Assembly (NCBI RefSeq): GCF_016598615.1 | Contig: NZ_CP066831.1 | Location: forward strand, 8,928,001 to 8,992,000 | Source: Streptomyces liliifuscus | Lineage (GTDB): Bacteria > Actinomycetota > Actinomycetes > Streptomycetales > Streptomycetaceae | Length of the DNA: 64,000 nt | Reading direction: 5' to 3' | Part shown: positions 34,214-42,283 of the stretch, piece after piece | Layout: every line of letters starts with the position of its first letter | How positions within the stretch are numbered: the stretch's first letter is position 1 | The notes under the pieces: generated by a model | Databases searched by the model: none | What the model was told of the DNA's origin: nothing | The model's input: the letters and a program-made list of their open reading frames with translations, nothing else | Translations under genes and position numbers: made by a program

Positions 34214-35067
34214 GACCCCTGCGGTTCGTGGCGCTCGGTGACTCCCTCACCGAAGGGGTGGGAGATCCCGTGGGCGAGGAGTGGCGCGGCTGGGCCGCGC
34301 TGCTCGCCGCCGGGCTCGCACCGGCCGACGCGCCCGTGGAGTTCGTCAACCTCGCGGTCAGCGGCGCCCAGACGCGTGACGTCCTGGAACGCCAGACCCC
34401 GGCCGCGCTGGCCGAGCGGCCGGACATCGCCTCGGTCGTCATCGGCGTCAACGACACCCTGCGGTGCACCTTCGACATCCACGCCGTGGCCGAACGGCTC
34501 GACGAGGTGTACGCCGCGTTCACCGGGCAGGGCGCGCTCCTGCTCACCGCCTGTCTGCCCGACCCCGGCTCGATGCTGGGGCTGCCCGGGGCGCTGGCCC
34601 GCCCGCTCGCTCGGCGTCAGCGGGCCGTGAACGCGGTCGTGCACGCGCTGTCCGAGCGGCACGGAGCGGTGCATCTGCATGCCGCGGAGGGCGACTGGGT
34701 CACCGACCGGGCCATGTGGAGCTCGGACCGGCTGCACCCGGGGGAGCGGGGGCATCGGCAGCTCGCGCTCCACTTCCACGCGCTGCTCGCCGAGGCGGGC
34801 ACCGCGACGGGGGTCGCGCCTTCCGCCGCGCCCGAGTTCCCCGAACCCACGCGGTCGGCCAGCCTGTGGTGGCTGGCCACCGCCGGGACCGGGTGGGTGG
34901 CTCGCCGCTGCACCGATCTGTTGCCCCAACTCCTCAGCCTGGCCGCGTCCGAGGTGCGTCACCGGGCGCGGGGGACGAGCGCGCGGCTCGACCTCAGTGC
35001 GTCCCATGCGGTGGCCGCGGCGCTGGCTGCTCTGTCGGTGAGCGGCGAGCAGCCGGACGCGGCCTAG
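34210..35067 (+). CDS. SGNH/GDSL family hydrolase
   Basis: A 285-aa esterase/lipase-type hydrolase without signal peptide. Block I is RFVALGDSLTEGVGD with the nucleophilic Ser; block III is SVVIGVNDTLRC; block V is SDRLHPGERGHRQLA with the Asp and His of the triad. Its ATG overlaps the stop of the second glycosyltransferase. Acting with two glycosyltransferases it may de-acylate a glycolipid or sugar ester. The last 80 residues are an extension of unclear role. Confidence 0.86.
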   Translation: MRPLRFVALGDSLTEGVGDPVGEEWRGWAALLAAGLAPADAPVEFVNLAVSGAQTRDVLERQTPAALAERPDIASVVIGVNDTLRCTFDIHAVAERLDEVYAAFTGQGALLLTACLPDPGSMLGLPGALARPLARRQRAVNAVVHALSERHGAVHLHAAEGDWVTDRAMWSSDRLHPGERGHRQLALHFHALLAEAGTATGVAPSAAPEFPEPTRSASLWWLATAGTGWVARRCTDLLPQLLSLAASEVRHRARGTSARLDLSASHAVAAALAALSVSGEQPDAA

Positions 35068-35103
35068 CGCTCCGCGGGGTGGGCCGATATCTGGATGCGG
35101 GTC

Positions 35104-35148
35104 CGTTGTGGCTTGTCGCGCAGTTCCCCGCGCCCCTGAAGGGGCGCC
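35104..35148 (-). repeat. Dispersed intergenic repeat, copy B
   Basis: Reverse-oriented copy of the window's recurrent element. It includes the hairpin GCGCCCC-TGAA-GGGGCGC and the CGCAGTTCCCCGCGCCCC core. It lies between the convergent SGNH hydrolase and pxpC-like genes and could end both transcripts. Confidence 0.85.
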
Positions 35149-35170
35149 CGGCACTTGGCCTGCTCCCTCG

Positions 35171-36040
35171 TCAGCGGCGGCGTACCACTACGAAGCGCAC
35201 CGGGGTGCCCGGGACCGCCTGGGCCGTGGCGGGGAGGTCGGTGGGGCGGACGACCGCTATCACCGGGTAGCCGCCGGTGGTCGGGTGGTCGGCGAGGAAC
35301 ACCACGGGGCGGCCGTCCGGAGGAACCTGGACGGCGCCCAGCACCATTCCCTCGCTGGGCAGTTCGCCCGGTAGCGCCCGCTCAAGGGCGGGACCCTCCG
35401 TGCGCAGGCCGATGCGGTTGCTCGCCGAGGAGACCCGGTAGGTGTGCGTGGTGAGGGTGCGGATCGCCGCGGTCGTGAACCAGTCGTCGCGTGGGCCGAG
35501 TGTCACCCGCAGGATGAGTTCGGCGGGAGGCCGCGGGTGCGGGACGACGTCCACGCGCGCGTGGGGGGCCGTCGGCGTGCCCAGGGGGAGCACCGTTCCG
35601 TCGGTGAGGGGCGGCGGGCCCAGGCCCGACAGCAGGTCCGTCGAGCGGCTGCCGAGCACCGGCTCGACGGTCACCCCGCCCGACACGCCCACGTAACTGC
35701 GTACTCCGGAGACCGCCGTTCCCACGGACAGCAGTGCCCCGGCGGGCACACGCACCGGGGCTCCCCAGGCGACCGGGCGCCCGTCCACGGTGACCGGGCA
35801 CGGGGCACCTCCCACGGCGACCATCACGGTCGAACGCGGCCGTACGTCGCAGCCGTTGAGCGTGGTCTCCAGGAGGGCGGCCCCGGGCGGATTGCCGACG
35901 AGCCGGTTGACCAGGGCGGCGGCGGGCGCGTCGAGCGCTCCGGAGCGCGGTACGCCCAGGTGCGCGTGGCCCGGGCGTCCCTGGTCCTGCACGGTGGTCA
36001 GCGCCCCGGCCCGTACGACGGCGAGTGCGCGGTCCGTCAT
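35171..36040 (-). CDS. pxpC: 5-oxoprolinase subunit C (biotin-dependent carboxyltransferase-like)
   Basis: A 289-aa member of the KipA/allophanate-hydrolase subunit 2 family (PxpC). With PxpA and PxpB it forms the ATP-dependent bacterial 5-oxoprolinase that opens pyroglutamate to glutamate. Motifs: ALTTVQDQGRPGHAHLGVPRSGALD, LLETTLNGC, SYVGVSGGVTVEPVLGSRSTDL and FLADHPTTGGYPVIAVV. The start ATG shares one base with the pxpB stop (TGATG), tight coupling. It is the last gene of the operon. Confidence 0.92.
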   Translation of the reverse strand: MTDRALAVVRAGALTTVQDQGRPGHAHLGVPRSGALDAPAAALVNRLVGNPPGAALLETTLNGCDVRPRSTVMVAVGGAPCPVTVDGRPVAWGAPVRVPAGALLSVGTAVSGVRSYVGVSGGVTVEPVLGSRSTDLLSGLGPPPLTDGTVLPLGTPTAPHARVDVVPHPRPPAELILRVTLGPRDDWFTTAAIRTLTTHTYRVSSASNRIGLRTEGPALERALPGELPSEGMVLGAVQVPPDGRPVVFLADHPTTGGYPVIAVVRPTDLPATAQAVPGTPVRFVVVRRR

Positions 36041-36654
36041 CAGGACTCCACCGGGACGAAGCGGACCGGCGTGCCGGGCGACAACAGCGCGGCGGGCACG
36101 CGCGCGTGGTCCCACAGGACGACGTCCGTCGTCCCGATCAGCTGCCAGCCGCCCGGCGACGAGCGCGGGTACACGCCCGTGTACGGACCCGCGAGGCCGA
36201 CGGAACCCGCAGGGACGGTCGTACGGGGTGTCGCGTGCCGGGGCACGCCGTAGCGGGCCGGGAGCCCGGTCAGATAGCCGAAGCCCGGGGCGAACCCGCA
36301 GAAGGCGACCCGGAATTCGGCCGCCGCGTGGATCCGCGCGACCTCCTGCGGGGACACGGCCCAGTGGCCGGCGACGGCCGCGAGGTCCGGGCCGTCGTAG
36401 CGGACGGGTATCTCGACGACCTCCTGCGCGCGCGCAGGCGCGGGCGGCAGCTTCGACGTGGTCAGCCTGGCGGCCAGCCCGGCCGGGTCGTCGAGGCCGT
36501 CCAGAAGGACCGTACGAGCCGCCGGGACGAGCTCGCGCACGGAGAGCGAGCCCTCCGCGCGGCGTCGGAGCAGATCGGCGTGCAGGGCCTGTGCCTCCTC
36601 GTCCGTCGACACCTCGACGAGCAGCGCACGGTCGCCGACCGGCAGTGCCCTCAT
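36040..36654 (-). CDS. pxpB: 5-oxoprolinase subunit B
   Basis: A 204-aa KipI/allophanate-hydrolase subunit 1 family protein. Conserved segments: VGDRALLVEVS near the N-terminus, VEIPVRYDGPDLAAVAG, FRVAFCGFAPGFGYLTGLP and RTTVPAGSVGLAGPYTGVYPRSSPGGWQLIG, the latter with the family's catalytic-site residues. ATG 36654 (MRALPVGDRALL) overlaps the pxpA stop by four bases. The frame is open upstream but only within pxpA. Confidence 0.92.
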   Translation of the reverse strand: MRALPVGDRALLVEVSTDEEAQALHADLLRRRAEGSLSVRELVPAARTVLLDGLDDPAGLAARLTTSKLPPAPARAQEVVEIPVRYDGPDLAAVAGHWAVSPQEVARIHAAAEFRVAFCGFAPGFGYLTGLPARYGVPRHATPRTTVPAGSVGLAGPYTGVYPRSSPGGWQLIGTTDVVLWDHARVPAALLSPGTPVRFVPVES

Positions 36655-37409
36655 ACGAACGCCTCCACACGGATGCCCGACTCCTCGAGCCGTGCACGGA
36701 CCAGGCGGGCCAGGTCCACCGCGCCGGGCGTGTCGCCGTGCAGGCACAAGGAGCGGGCCCGAACCGGGATGTCACGCCCGGATCGGGACGTCACGACACC
36801 AGAACGGGCGAGGGTCACCGAGCGTTCCACGACGGCGGTCGGATCGGTGATCACCGCGCCGTCCCGGCCGCGCGGCACCAGCGTGCCCTCGTCGGTGTAG
36901 GCGCGGTCCGCGAACGCCTCGGTGACGACCGGGAGTCCGGCCTTCGCGGCCACGTCGAGGAGACGCGAGCCGGGCAGGCCGAGCACCGGGAGCGCGGCGT
37001 CCGCGAGCCGCACGCCCTCCACGACCGCACCGGCCTGTTCCTCGTCGTGCACGACGCGGTTGTAGAGCGCGCCGTGCGGTTTGACGTACGCCACGCGCGC
37101 GCCCGCCGCGCGCGTGAAGACCTCCAGGGCGCCTATCTGGTAGGCCACTTCGGACGCCAGCTCGTAGGGCGGCACGTCCATCGCGCGTCGCCCGAAGCCC
37201 GCCAGGTCCCGGTAGGAGACCTGGGCGCCGATCCGTACGCCGCGCTCGGCCGCCAGGTCGCAGACCCGGCGCATGGTGGCCGCGTCCCCGGCGTGGAAGC
37301 CGCAGGCCACGTTGGCGCTGGTGACGACGGACAGCAGCTGTTCGTCGTCGGTCAGGCGCCAGCGGCCGAAGCCCTCGCCGAGGTCGGCGTTCAGATCGAT
37401 CGTGCTCAT
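36651..37409 (-). CDS. pxpA: 5-oxoprolinase subunit A (LamB/YcsF family)
   Basis: A 252-aa protein beginning MSTIDLNADLGEGFGRW, the YcsF hallmark, followed by SANVACGFHAGDAATMRRV, RIGAQVSYRDLAGFGRR, YVKPHGALYN and VTEAFADRAYTDEGTLVPRG. This is the hydrolase-like subunit of the PxpABC oxoprolinase. It begins 19 bases after the DUF1445 gene. Confidence 0.93.
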   Translation of the reverse strand: MSTIDLNADLGEGFGRWRLTDDEQLLSVVTSANVACGFHAGDAATMRRVCDLAAERGVRIGAQVSYRDLAGFGRRAMDVPPYELASEVAYQIGALEVFTRAAGARVAYVKPHGALYNRVVHDEEQAGAVVEGVRLADAALPVLGLPGSRLLDVAAKAGLPVVTEAFADRAYTDEGTLVPRGRDGAVITDPTAVVERSVTLARSGVVTSRSGRDIPVRARSLCLHGDTPGAVDLARLVRARLEESGIRVEAFV

Positions 37410-37428
37410 GGAGTGCCGTTCCTCCCGG

Positions 37429-38250
37429 TCAGGCGACGCGGTACTGCTCGTCGCGGGCGTCGGTGATGAACATCTGGCCCGGCGAGTGTGTGATCGCGAA
37501 CGGTGGGCGCGAGGCCATCACCGCGGCCTGCGGCGTCACACCGCAGGCCCAGAACACCGGGATGTCGTCCGGCCCGGCCTCCACCGGATCGCCGAAGTCG
37601 GGGCGGGCGAGGTCCTCGATGCCGAGGCCGCCCGGATCGCCGCAGTACACCGGGCTGCCGTGCACCGCAGGCAGCAGGCTGGTCTCCCGGATCGCCGCGG
37701 GCAGGTGCTCGGGCGGCACCGGACGCATCGACACCACCATGGGCCCGTGCAGCCGCCCCGCGGGACGGCACTGGCGACTGGTCACGTACATGGAGACGTT
37801 GCGCCCCTGCTCGATGTGGCGCATCGGCACCCCCGCCTCGGACAGCGCCGACTCGAAGGTGAAGCTGCACCCGATGAGGAACGACACGAGGTCGTCGCGC
37901 CAGTGGGCCAGCACGTCCGTCGGCTCCTCGGCCAACTCGCCGTGCTCCCACACCCGGTAGCCCGGCAGATCGGTCCGCAGATCGGCGTCGGAGGCCAGGA
38001 CGGTCGTCCAGGAACCGGCGTCGGTGACGTCGAGCACCGGGCAGGGCTTCGGGTTGCGCTGGCAGAACAGCAGCATGTCGTACGCCCAGTCGGCCGGCAC
38101 CGAGATCAGGTTCGCCTGGGTGTGGCCCGCCGAGCAGCCCGCGGTGGAGCCGGACACCCCCGAACGGAACCGGGAGCGTGCCTCTGCCGGGCTCCACGCG
38201 TGCGCGTGGTCGTCGAGAAGGTTCAGGGGGCGGTGTTGCGTACGGTTCAC
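37429..38250 (-). CDS. DUF1445 putative hydro-lyase (D-glutamate cyclase-like)
   Basis: A 273-aa protein of the DUF1445 family: SGSTAGCSAGHTQANLISVP, FLIGCSFTFESALSEAGVP, VSMYVTSRQCRPAG, GSPVYCGDPGGLGIEDL and VFWACGVTPQAAVMAS. The mammalian relative is D-glutamate cyclase, which forms 5-oxo-D-proline. Placement directly before pxpABC suggests a step around 5-oxoproline, but the bacterial activity is not established. GTG 38250 has AAGGAG five bases upstream and overlaps the MFS stop by four bases. Confidence 0.85.
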   Translation of the reverse strand: MNRTQHRPLNLLDDHAHAWSPAEARSRFRSGVSGSTAGCSAGHTQANLISVPADWAYDMLLFCQRNPKPCPVLDVTDAGSWTTVLASDADLRTDLPGYRVWEHGELAEEPTDVLAHWRDDLVSFLIGCSFTFESALSEAGVPMRHIEQGRNVSMYVTSRQCRPAGRLHGPMVVSMRPVPPEHLPAAIRETSLLPAVHGSPVYCGDPGGLGIEDLARPDFGDPVEAGPDDIPVFWACGVTPQAAVMASRPPFAITHSPGQMFITDARDEQYRVA

Positions 38251-39566
38251 AGGAGCTCCTTCCCACGGGTCTCGGGCAGACCGATCAGGGCCAGCGCCGC
38301 GAGACCGTATCCGATCGCGCCGAAGACCAGCGCGCCCCCGACGCCCCAGCTGTCGGCCAGGAAGCCGACCACCGTCGGGAAGACCGCGCCCACGGCACGG
38401 CCGGTGTTGTACGTGAAGCCCTGTCCCGTGCCGCGCACCGCGGTCGGGTACAGCTCGCTGAGGAACGAGCCGAAGCCGCTGAAGATCGCCGACATACAGA
38501 AGCCGAGCGGGAAACCGAGCACCAGGACAAGGGTGTTGGCGCCGCTCGGGATGTTCGCGTAGGCCAGGATGCAGACCGCCGAGAGGATCGCGAAGAGCAG
38601 GATATTGCGCTTGCGGCCCAGTTTGTCGGTGAGATAACCGCCGGTCAGGTAGCCGATGAAGGCCCCGGATATCAGGAACGTGAGGTAGCCGCCGGTGCCG
38701 ACGACGGACAGCCCGCGGTCCGTCTTGAGGTAGGTCGGGACCCAGGTGGCCAGCGTGTAGTAGCCGCCCTGGACGCCCGTGGAGAGCAGGACCGCGAAGA
38801 TCGTCGTCTTCAGCAGTCCGGGCGCGGCGGCCGTGCCCGGCTTGAAGATCGCGGCGAACGAGCCCTTCTCGGGGCTCTCCTTGCGGCGCTGGGCCGCCTC
38901 CGGCGCGTCCTTCACGTTGCGGCGCACCCAGACGACGAGCAGGGCCGGCAGCGCCCCGGTCCAGAACATCACGCGCCAGGCCAGGTCGTCGTCCAGGTAC
39001 TGGAAGACCAGCGTGTAGACCAGCACGGCGAGTCCCCAGCCCACGGCCCAGGAACTCTGGATCGCGCCGAGCGTGCGCCCCCGGTGCTTGGGGCTCGCGT
39101 ACTCGGCGACCAGGATCGCGCCGACCGCCCACTCACCGCCGAAACCGAGCCCCTGGAGAGCGCGGAAGACCAGCAGGGTCTCGTAGTTGGGCGCGAAGCC
39201 GCAGGCCACGGTGAAGACCGCGTACGTGATGACGGTGATCATCAGCGCCTTGACGCGCCCGATCCGGTCAGCGATCACACCCGCCGCCGCGCCGCCGATC
39301 GCGGACACGACCAGCGTGACGGTCGTGAACAGCCCGGTCTGACCGCTGTTGAGACCGAAGTACGCGGACAGCGCCACCATGCTCAGCGGCAGCGTGAAGT
39401 AGTCGTACGAGTCCAGCGCATAGCCGCCGAACGCGCCGCCGAAGGCGCGGCGGCCGCGCGGACCCAGGGCCCGCAGCCAGGCGAACGCGCCCTCGTCGGC
39501 GGTGGGTTCACCCGCTCCGGGGCGCGTCTCGGTGTTCAGGGCCTGCGGTGGAGGGGTCGTGCTCAT
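38247..39566 (-). CDS. MFS transporter, probable organic acid/5-oxoproline uptake
   Basis: A 439-aa major facilitator of the sugar/aromatic-acid proton symporter type with twelve predicted helices. Motifs: GGYALDSYDYFTLPLSMVAL, GVIADRIGRVKALMIT, FRALQGLGFGGEWAVGAILVAEY and the loop DKLGRKRNILLF. First gene of the pxp operon, so an oxoproline or related imino/organic acid is a likely cargo. ATG 39566 has GAGGT a few bases upstream; an in-frame ATG two codons earlier is possible. Confidence 0.86.
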   Translation of the reverse strand: MSTTPPPQALNTETRPGAGEPTADEGAFAWLRALGPRGRRAFGGAFGGYALDSYDYFTLPLSMVALSAYFGLNSGQTGLFTTVTLVVSAIGGAAAGVIADRIGRVKALMITVITYAVFTVACGFAPNYETLLVFRALQGLGFGGEWAVGAILVAEYASPKHRGRTLGAIQSSWAVGWGLAVLVYTLVFQYLDDDLAWRVMFWTGALPALLVVWVRRNVKDAPEAAQRRKESPEKGSFAAIFKPGTAAAPGLLKTTIFAVLLSTGVQGGYYTLATWVPTYLKTDRGLSVVGTGGYLTFLISGAFIGYLTGGYLTDKLGRKRNILLFAILSAVCILAYANIPSGANTLVLVLGFPLGFCMSAIFSGFGSFLSELYPTAVRGTGQGFTYNTGRAVGAVFPTVVGFLADSWGVGGALVFGAIGYGLAALALIGLPETRGKELL

Positions 39567-39700
39567 GGGCACCTCGCAGATGAGGGACGGGAGGGTGCTT
39601 GAGGACTGAGCCGTGCGGAAGCACTTGCGGGCCGGACTGTGCCGAACTGTGGCGTGCGGAAGCCGTCGGCTCCGGAGTGAGCGGCCGGTGCCTGACTAGC

Positions 39701-39730
39701 AAGGTAGAGGATCGTTGAACGATCCCTCAA
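39701..39730 (-). promoter_or_regulatory. Promoter of the MFS-DUF1445-pxpABC operon
   Basis: On the minus strand TTGAGG (39730-39725) and TACCTT (39706-39701) are 18 bases apart, about 135 bases before the MFS start. A palindromic candidate operator fills the spacer, so regulator binding would occlude polymerase. Confidence 0.6.
39709..39725. promoter_or_regulatory. Candidate GntR/FCD operator
   Basis: GGATCGTT-G-AACGATCC is a perfect 8-bp inverted repeat with one central base. Its core TCGTTGAACGA fits the TnGTnnnACnA pattern of FadR-subfamily GntR regulators. It lies 48 bases before the GTG of the divergent GntR gene and inside the spacer of the operon promoter. Confidence 0.7.
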
Positions 39731-39773
39731 TACCCATGTTGTTTCGTTCTTGTATCTGCGATTGAATTCGGGC

Positions 39774-40466
39774 GTGGCCGAACTGAACGGACTGGCGGAC
39801 GACCGCGCGCTGCTGGGTCGCACCAGCACCGCCGAGCGGGTCTCGGACATCCTCAGAAGCCGGATCGCCGAAGGGTTCTTCCCGCCCGGCACACGGCTTT
39901 CGGAGGACAGCATCGGCAACGCGCTCGGCGTCTCACGCAACACGCTGCGCGAGTCGTTCCGGCTGCTCACGCACGAACGGCTGCTGGTCCACCAGCTCAA
40001 CCGGGGTGTCTTCGTGCGGGTCCTGACCGTCGAGGACGTCGAGGACATCTACCGCACCCGCAGCCTCGTCGAATGCGCCGTCGTACGCGGACTCGGCGAA
40101 CCGCCCTACGCGGTGGACGGCCTCGCCAGGGCCGTCGCGGACGGGCGGCGGGCCTCCCGTGAAGGTGACTGGAAAGGCCTGGGTACGGCCAACATCCACT
40201 TCCACCGGGAGCTGGTCGCGCTCGCCGGGAGCGCCCGCACCGACGAACTGATGCGCAGCGTCTTCGCCGAACTCCGCCTCGCCTTCCACCTCGTGGACGA
40301 CCCCCGCCGCCTGCACGAGCCGTACCTCGCCCGCAACGGCCAGATACTGCAGGCACTCCAGGACGGCGACCGCGAGCAGGCCGAGAGCCTGCTCGGCGTA
40401 TACCTGGACGATTCACGCAAAAGGGTCGTGGAGGTCTACGGCCGTCGAGTGGCGGAGGAGGGCTAG
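39774..40466 (+). CDS. GntR family (FadR/FCD) transcriptional regulator
   Basis: A 230-aa regulator. N-terminal winged helix: TSTAERVSDILRSRIAEGFFPPGTRLSEDSIGNALGVSRNTLRESFRLLTHERLLVHQLNRGVFVRV. C-terminal FCD domain with metal/ligand residues: DIYRTRSLVECAVV, NIHFHRELVALAG and ARNGQILQALQDGDREQAESLL. It is divergent from the pxp operon and probably represses it until 5-oxoproline or a related acid is present. GTG 39774 (MAELNGLADDR) is preferred to the TTG at 39750, though neither has a strong ribosome-binding site. Confidence 0.88.
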   Translation: MAELNGLADDRALLGRTSTAERVSDILRSRIAEGFFPPGTRLSEDSIGNALGVSRNTLRESFRLLTHERLLVHQLNRGVFVRVLTVEDVEDIYRTRSLVECAVVRGLGEPPYAVDGLARAVADGRRASREGDWKGLGTANIHFHRELVALAGSARTDELMRSVFAELRLAFHLVDDPRRLHEPYLARNGQILQALQDGDREQAESLLGVYLDDSRKRVVEVYGRRVAEEG

Positions 40467-40470
40467 GCAG

Positions 40471-40510
40471 CGCCCCGAAGGGGCGCGGGGAACTGCGCGA
40501 CCGGCCGCAG
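40471..40510 (+). repeat. Dispersed intergenic repeat, copy C
   Basis: CGCCCC-GAA-GGGGCG hairpin followed by CGGGGAACTGCGCGACCGGC. It begins five bases after the GntR stop and precedes the SMC-like operon by about 90 bases. Confidence 0.85.
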
Positions 40511-40602
40511 TCAACCCGCGGACAACGAACCACCCGCAGTAACCCGGCGATCCCAGCGGAGCGTTTCGGTCGTTGTCAGACCGAGGACCTAGTCTGTGCA
40601 CC

Positions 40603-42129
40603 GTGACTTCGCCTGCATCGACGGACAGCGTTCCGCCCCAGCTCAGCGCGGGGCCGCGCCCCGCACCGGGCCCGGCCGCCGACGAGGGACTGGCGCGGCG
40701 GCTGCGCGCGCTCGCCTGCACCGCGCCGCTGCACGACCTCGACGTACGCAAGGCGAACCTCGCGGGTGAGTACTCGGTGTACGGGATGGCGGAGGTGGCC
40801 CTCGCCGCCATCGACCTCGTCACACTGAACATGGACTTCGACACGGGCGCCGACCACGACCAGATAGTGGCCAGGCTCATCCCGCGCATCGCCGCCCAGG
40901 CCCCGCGCCGGCCCGTCGCAGAGCACGAGCGCGTCGCCCGCTGGGTCCTGGAGAACCTGATCAACGTCGGCAGTGTCGACCGCGGCTTCCGTGCCGTATA
41001 CGGCACGTTCGCGCCCGACGGTTCGTATGTGCGCCGGGACTACGACTTCAAGCTCATCGAGGAGGTGCCCGGCTACGGAGGAAGCGTGTATCTCCGTACG
41101 ACCGACGAGGCGGTCAACGTCCTCGTGGGCGCCCTCGACACCGACGTCACCAGCGCGCAGATCGCCGCCGAGGTCAAGCTGGAGGTGCTGATCAGCCGGG
41201 GCCGGCTCGCGGACGCGCAGCTCGCCGCCGAGCAGGCCCGCTACCGCACCGTGCAGTATTCCGAGACGCTCCGCAGGGCCTTGGACGCGACCCGGCGCAA
41301 CGTACGGGCGGTCGACTGGCTGCAGGCCGTGCCCGACATGATCGCCGAGGCGCTCGACCATGTCGCCGACCGCTACCGGCACGAGAACGCGATCCTCACG
41401 AACATCCGCAAGGCGCGGGACGAGTCGGAGGACGCCGAGCAGAAGCGGCGGGCCGCCGAACTCGTCGACATCGTCAAGGACTGCATCCGCCGGCACACGC
41501 AGCTCCAGTCCCGGCTCCTGGAGGCCGGGCCGCTGTTCCGCGCCGAGCAGGACCGGCAGGCCTTCGCGACACCTATGACGACGTCGGGGATAGATCTGTA
41601 CGGGCATCTCGTCGCGCCCGTACTGCCGTTGCCCGTGGAGCGGGCGCTGCGGGTGACCGACGCGTTCTTCGCCCGTGGGACGGGGCTTCGGACGCCCGCG
41701 TCCGTTCGGGTCGGGGATCTGGTCGAACTGCTGCTGACACCACCCATGGAGCGGGAGCACCTCGGGGCCGAGATGCCCGAGCCGGATCTGATCGCCACGC
41801 CGGACGACAGCCGGTTCAGCGAGGAGCAGCTCGCCGCCGCGATGGAGCTGCTCGACCTGCCGGCCGACGCGCCGCGTCGGCTGTCCGGGCTGCTGGCCGA
41901 CGCGCGGCGCCGGGATCCCGAACTGCCTTATCTGCTCGCCCTGCTGGCCGTGCACGCGGCCAGTCCGCCGGTCGGTACGGCGTATCGGCAGGGTGAGGAG
42001 AAGCTGTTGTTCGCCGTGGACGACGGGACCGAGCTGGACGATCCGGAGTTCGGTGGGGCCGATTTGATCGTGGGGATGGCTTTGCTGGATGCGGTGGGGA
42101 TGGCGGCGGATCGAAAGGATGCGGCGTGA
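40603..42129 (+). CDS. Kleisin/JetA(MksF)-like subunit of an SMC-like module
   Basis: A 508-aa mainly helical soluble protein, first of three co-directional genes. The N-terminal region (EYSVYGMAEVALAAIDLVTLNMDFDTGADHDQIVARLIPRI) and a middle coiled-coil-like stretch (residues about 190-310, rich in Ala, Arg, Glu) resemble the MukF/MksF/JetA architecture: winged helix, helical bundle, C-terminal acidic wHTH-like tail (LLDLPADAPRRLSGLLADARRRDPELPYL). Family assignment rests on size, order and the giant ATPase downstream; I do not recognise a specific domain. TAGTCT ends 7 bases before GTG 40603, suggesting a leaderless message. Confidence 0.65.
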   Translation: MTSPASTDSVPPQLSAGPRPAPGPAADEGLARRLRALACTAPLHDLDVRKANLAGEYSVYGMAEVALAAIDLVTLNMDFDTGADHDQIVARLIPRIAAQAPRRPVAEHERVARWVLENLINVGSVDRGFRAVYGTFAPDGSYVRRDYDFKLIEEVPGYGGSVYLRTTDEAVNVLVGALDTDVTSAQIAAEVKLEVLISRGRLADAQLAAEQARYRTVQYSETLRRALDATRRNVRAVDWLQAVPDMIAEALDHVADRYRHENAILTNIRKARDESEDAEQKRRAAELVDIVKDCIRRHTQLQSRLLEAGPLFRAEQDRQAFATPMTTSGIDLYGHLVAPVLPLPVERALRVTDAFFARGTGLRTPASVRVGDLVELLLTPPMEREHLGAEMPEPDLIATPDDSRFSEEQLAAAMELLDLPADAPRRLSGLLADARRRDPELPYLLALLAVHAASPPVGTAYRQGEEKLLFAVDDGTELDDPEFGGADLIVGMALLDAVGMAADRKDAA

Positions 42130-42181
42130 GCGGTTCGCTGGGTCTGCCCTGTGACTTCGGGTTGTCTGTCACCTGCGGGCC

Positions 42182-42224
42182 CGTTGTGGCTTGGCGCGCA
42201 GTTCCCCGCGCCCCTGAAGGGGCG
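42182..42224 (-). repeat. Dispersed intergenic repeat, copy D (inside the SMC-like operon)
   Basis: Reverse-oriented copy with GCAGTTCCCCGCGCCCCTGA and its GGGGCG closing arm. It sits between the first and second genes of the SMC-like operon, in a 154-base gap, and could attenuate transcription between them. Confidence 0.85.
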
Positions 42225-42283
42225 ACCGATGGCGGCCCCGTTTCGCAGAGCAGCCCCGTTTTTGAGAGCAAGGAGTCCCAGCC

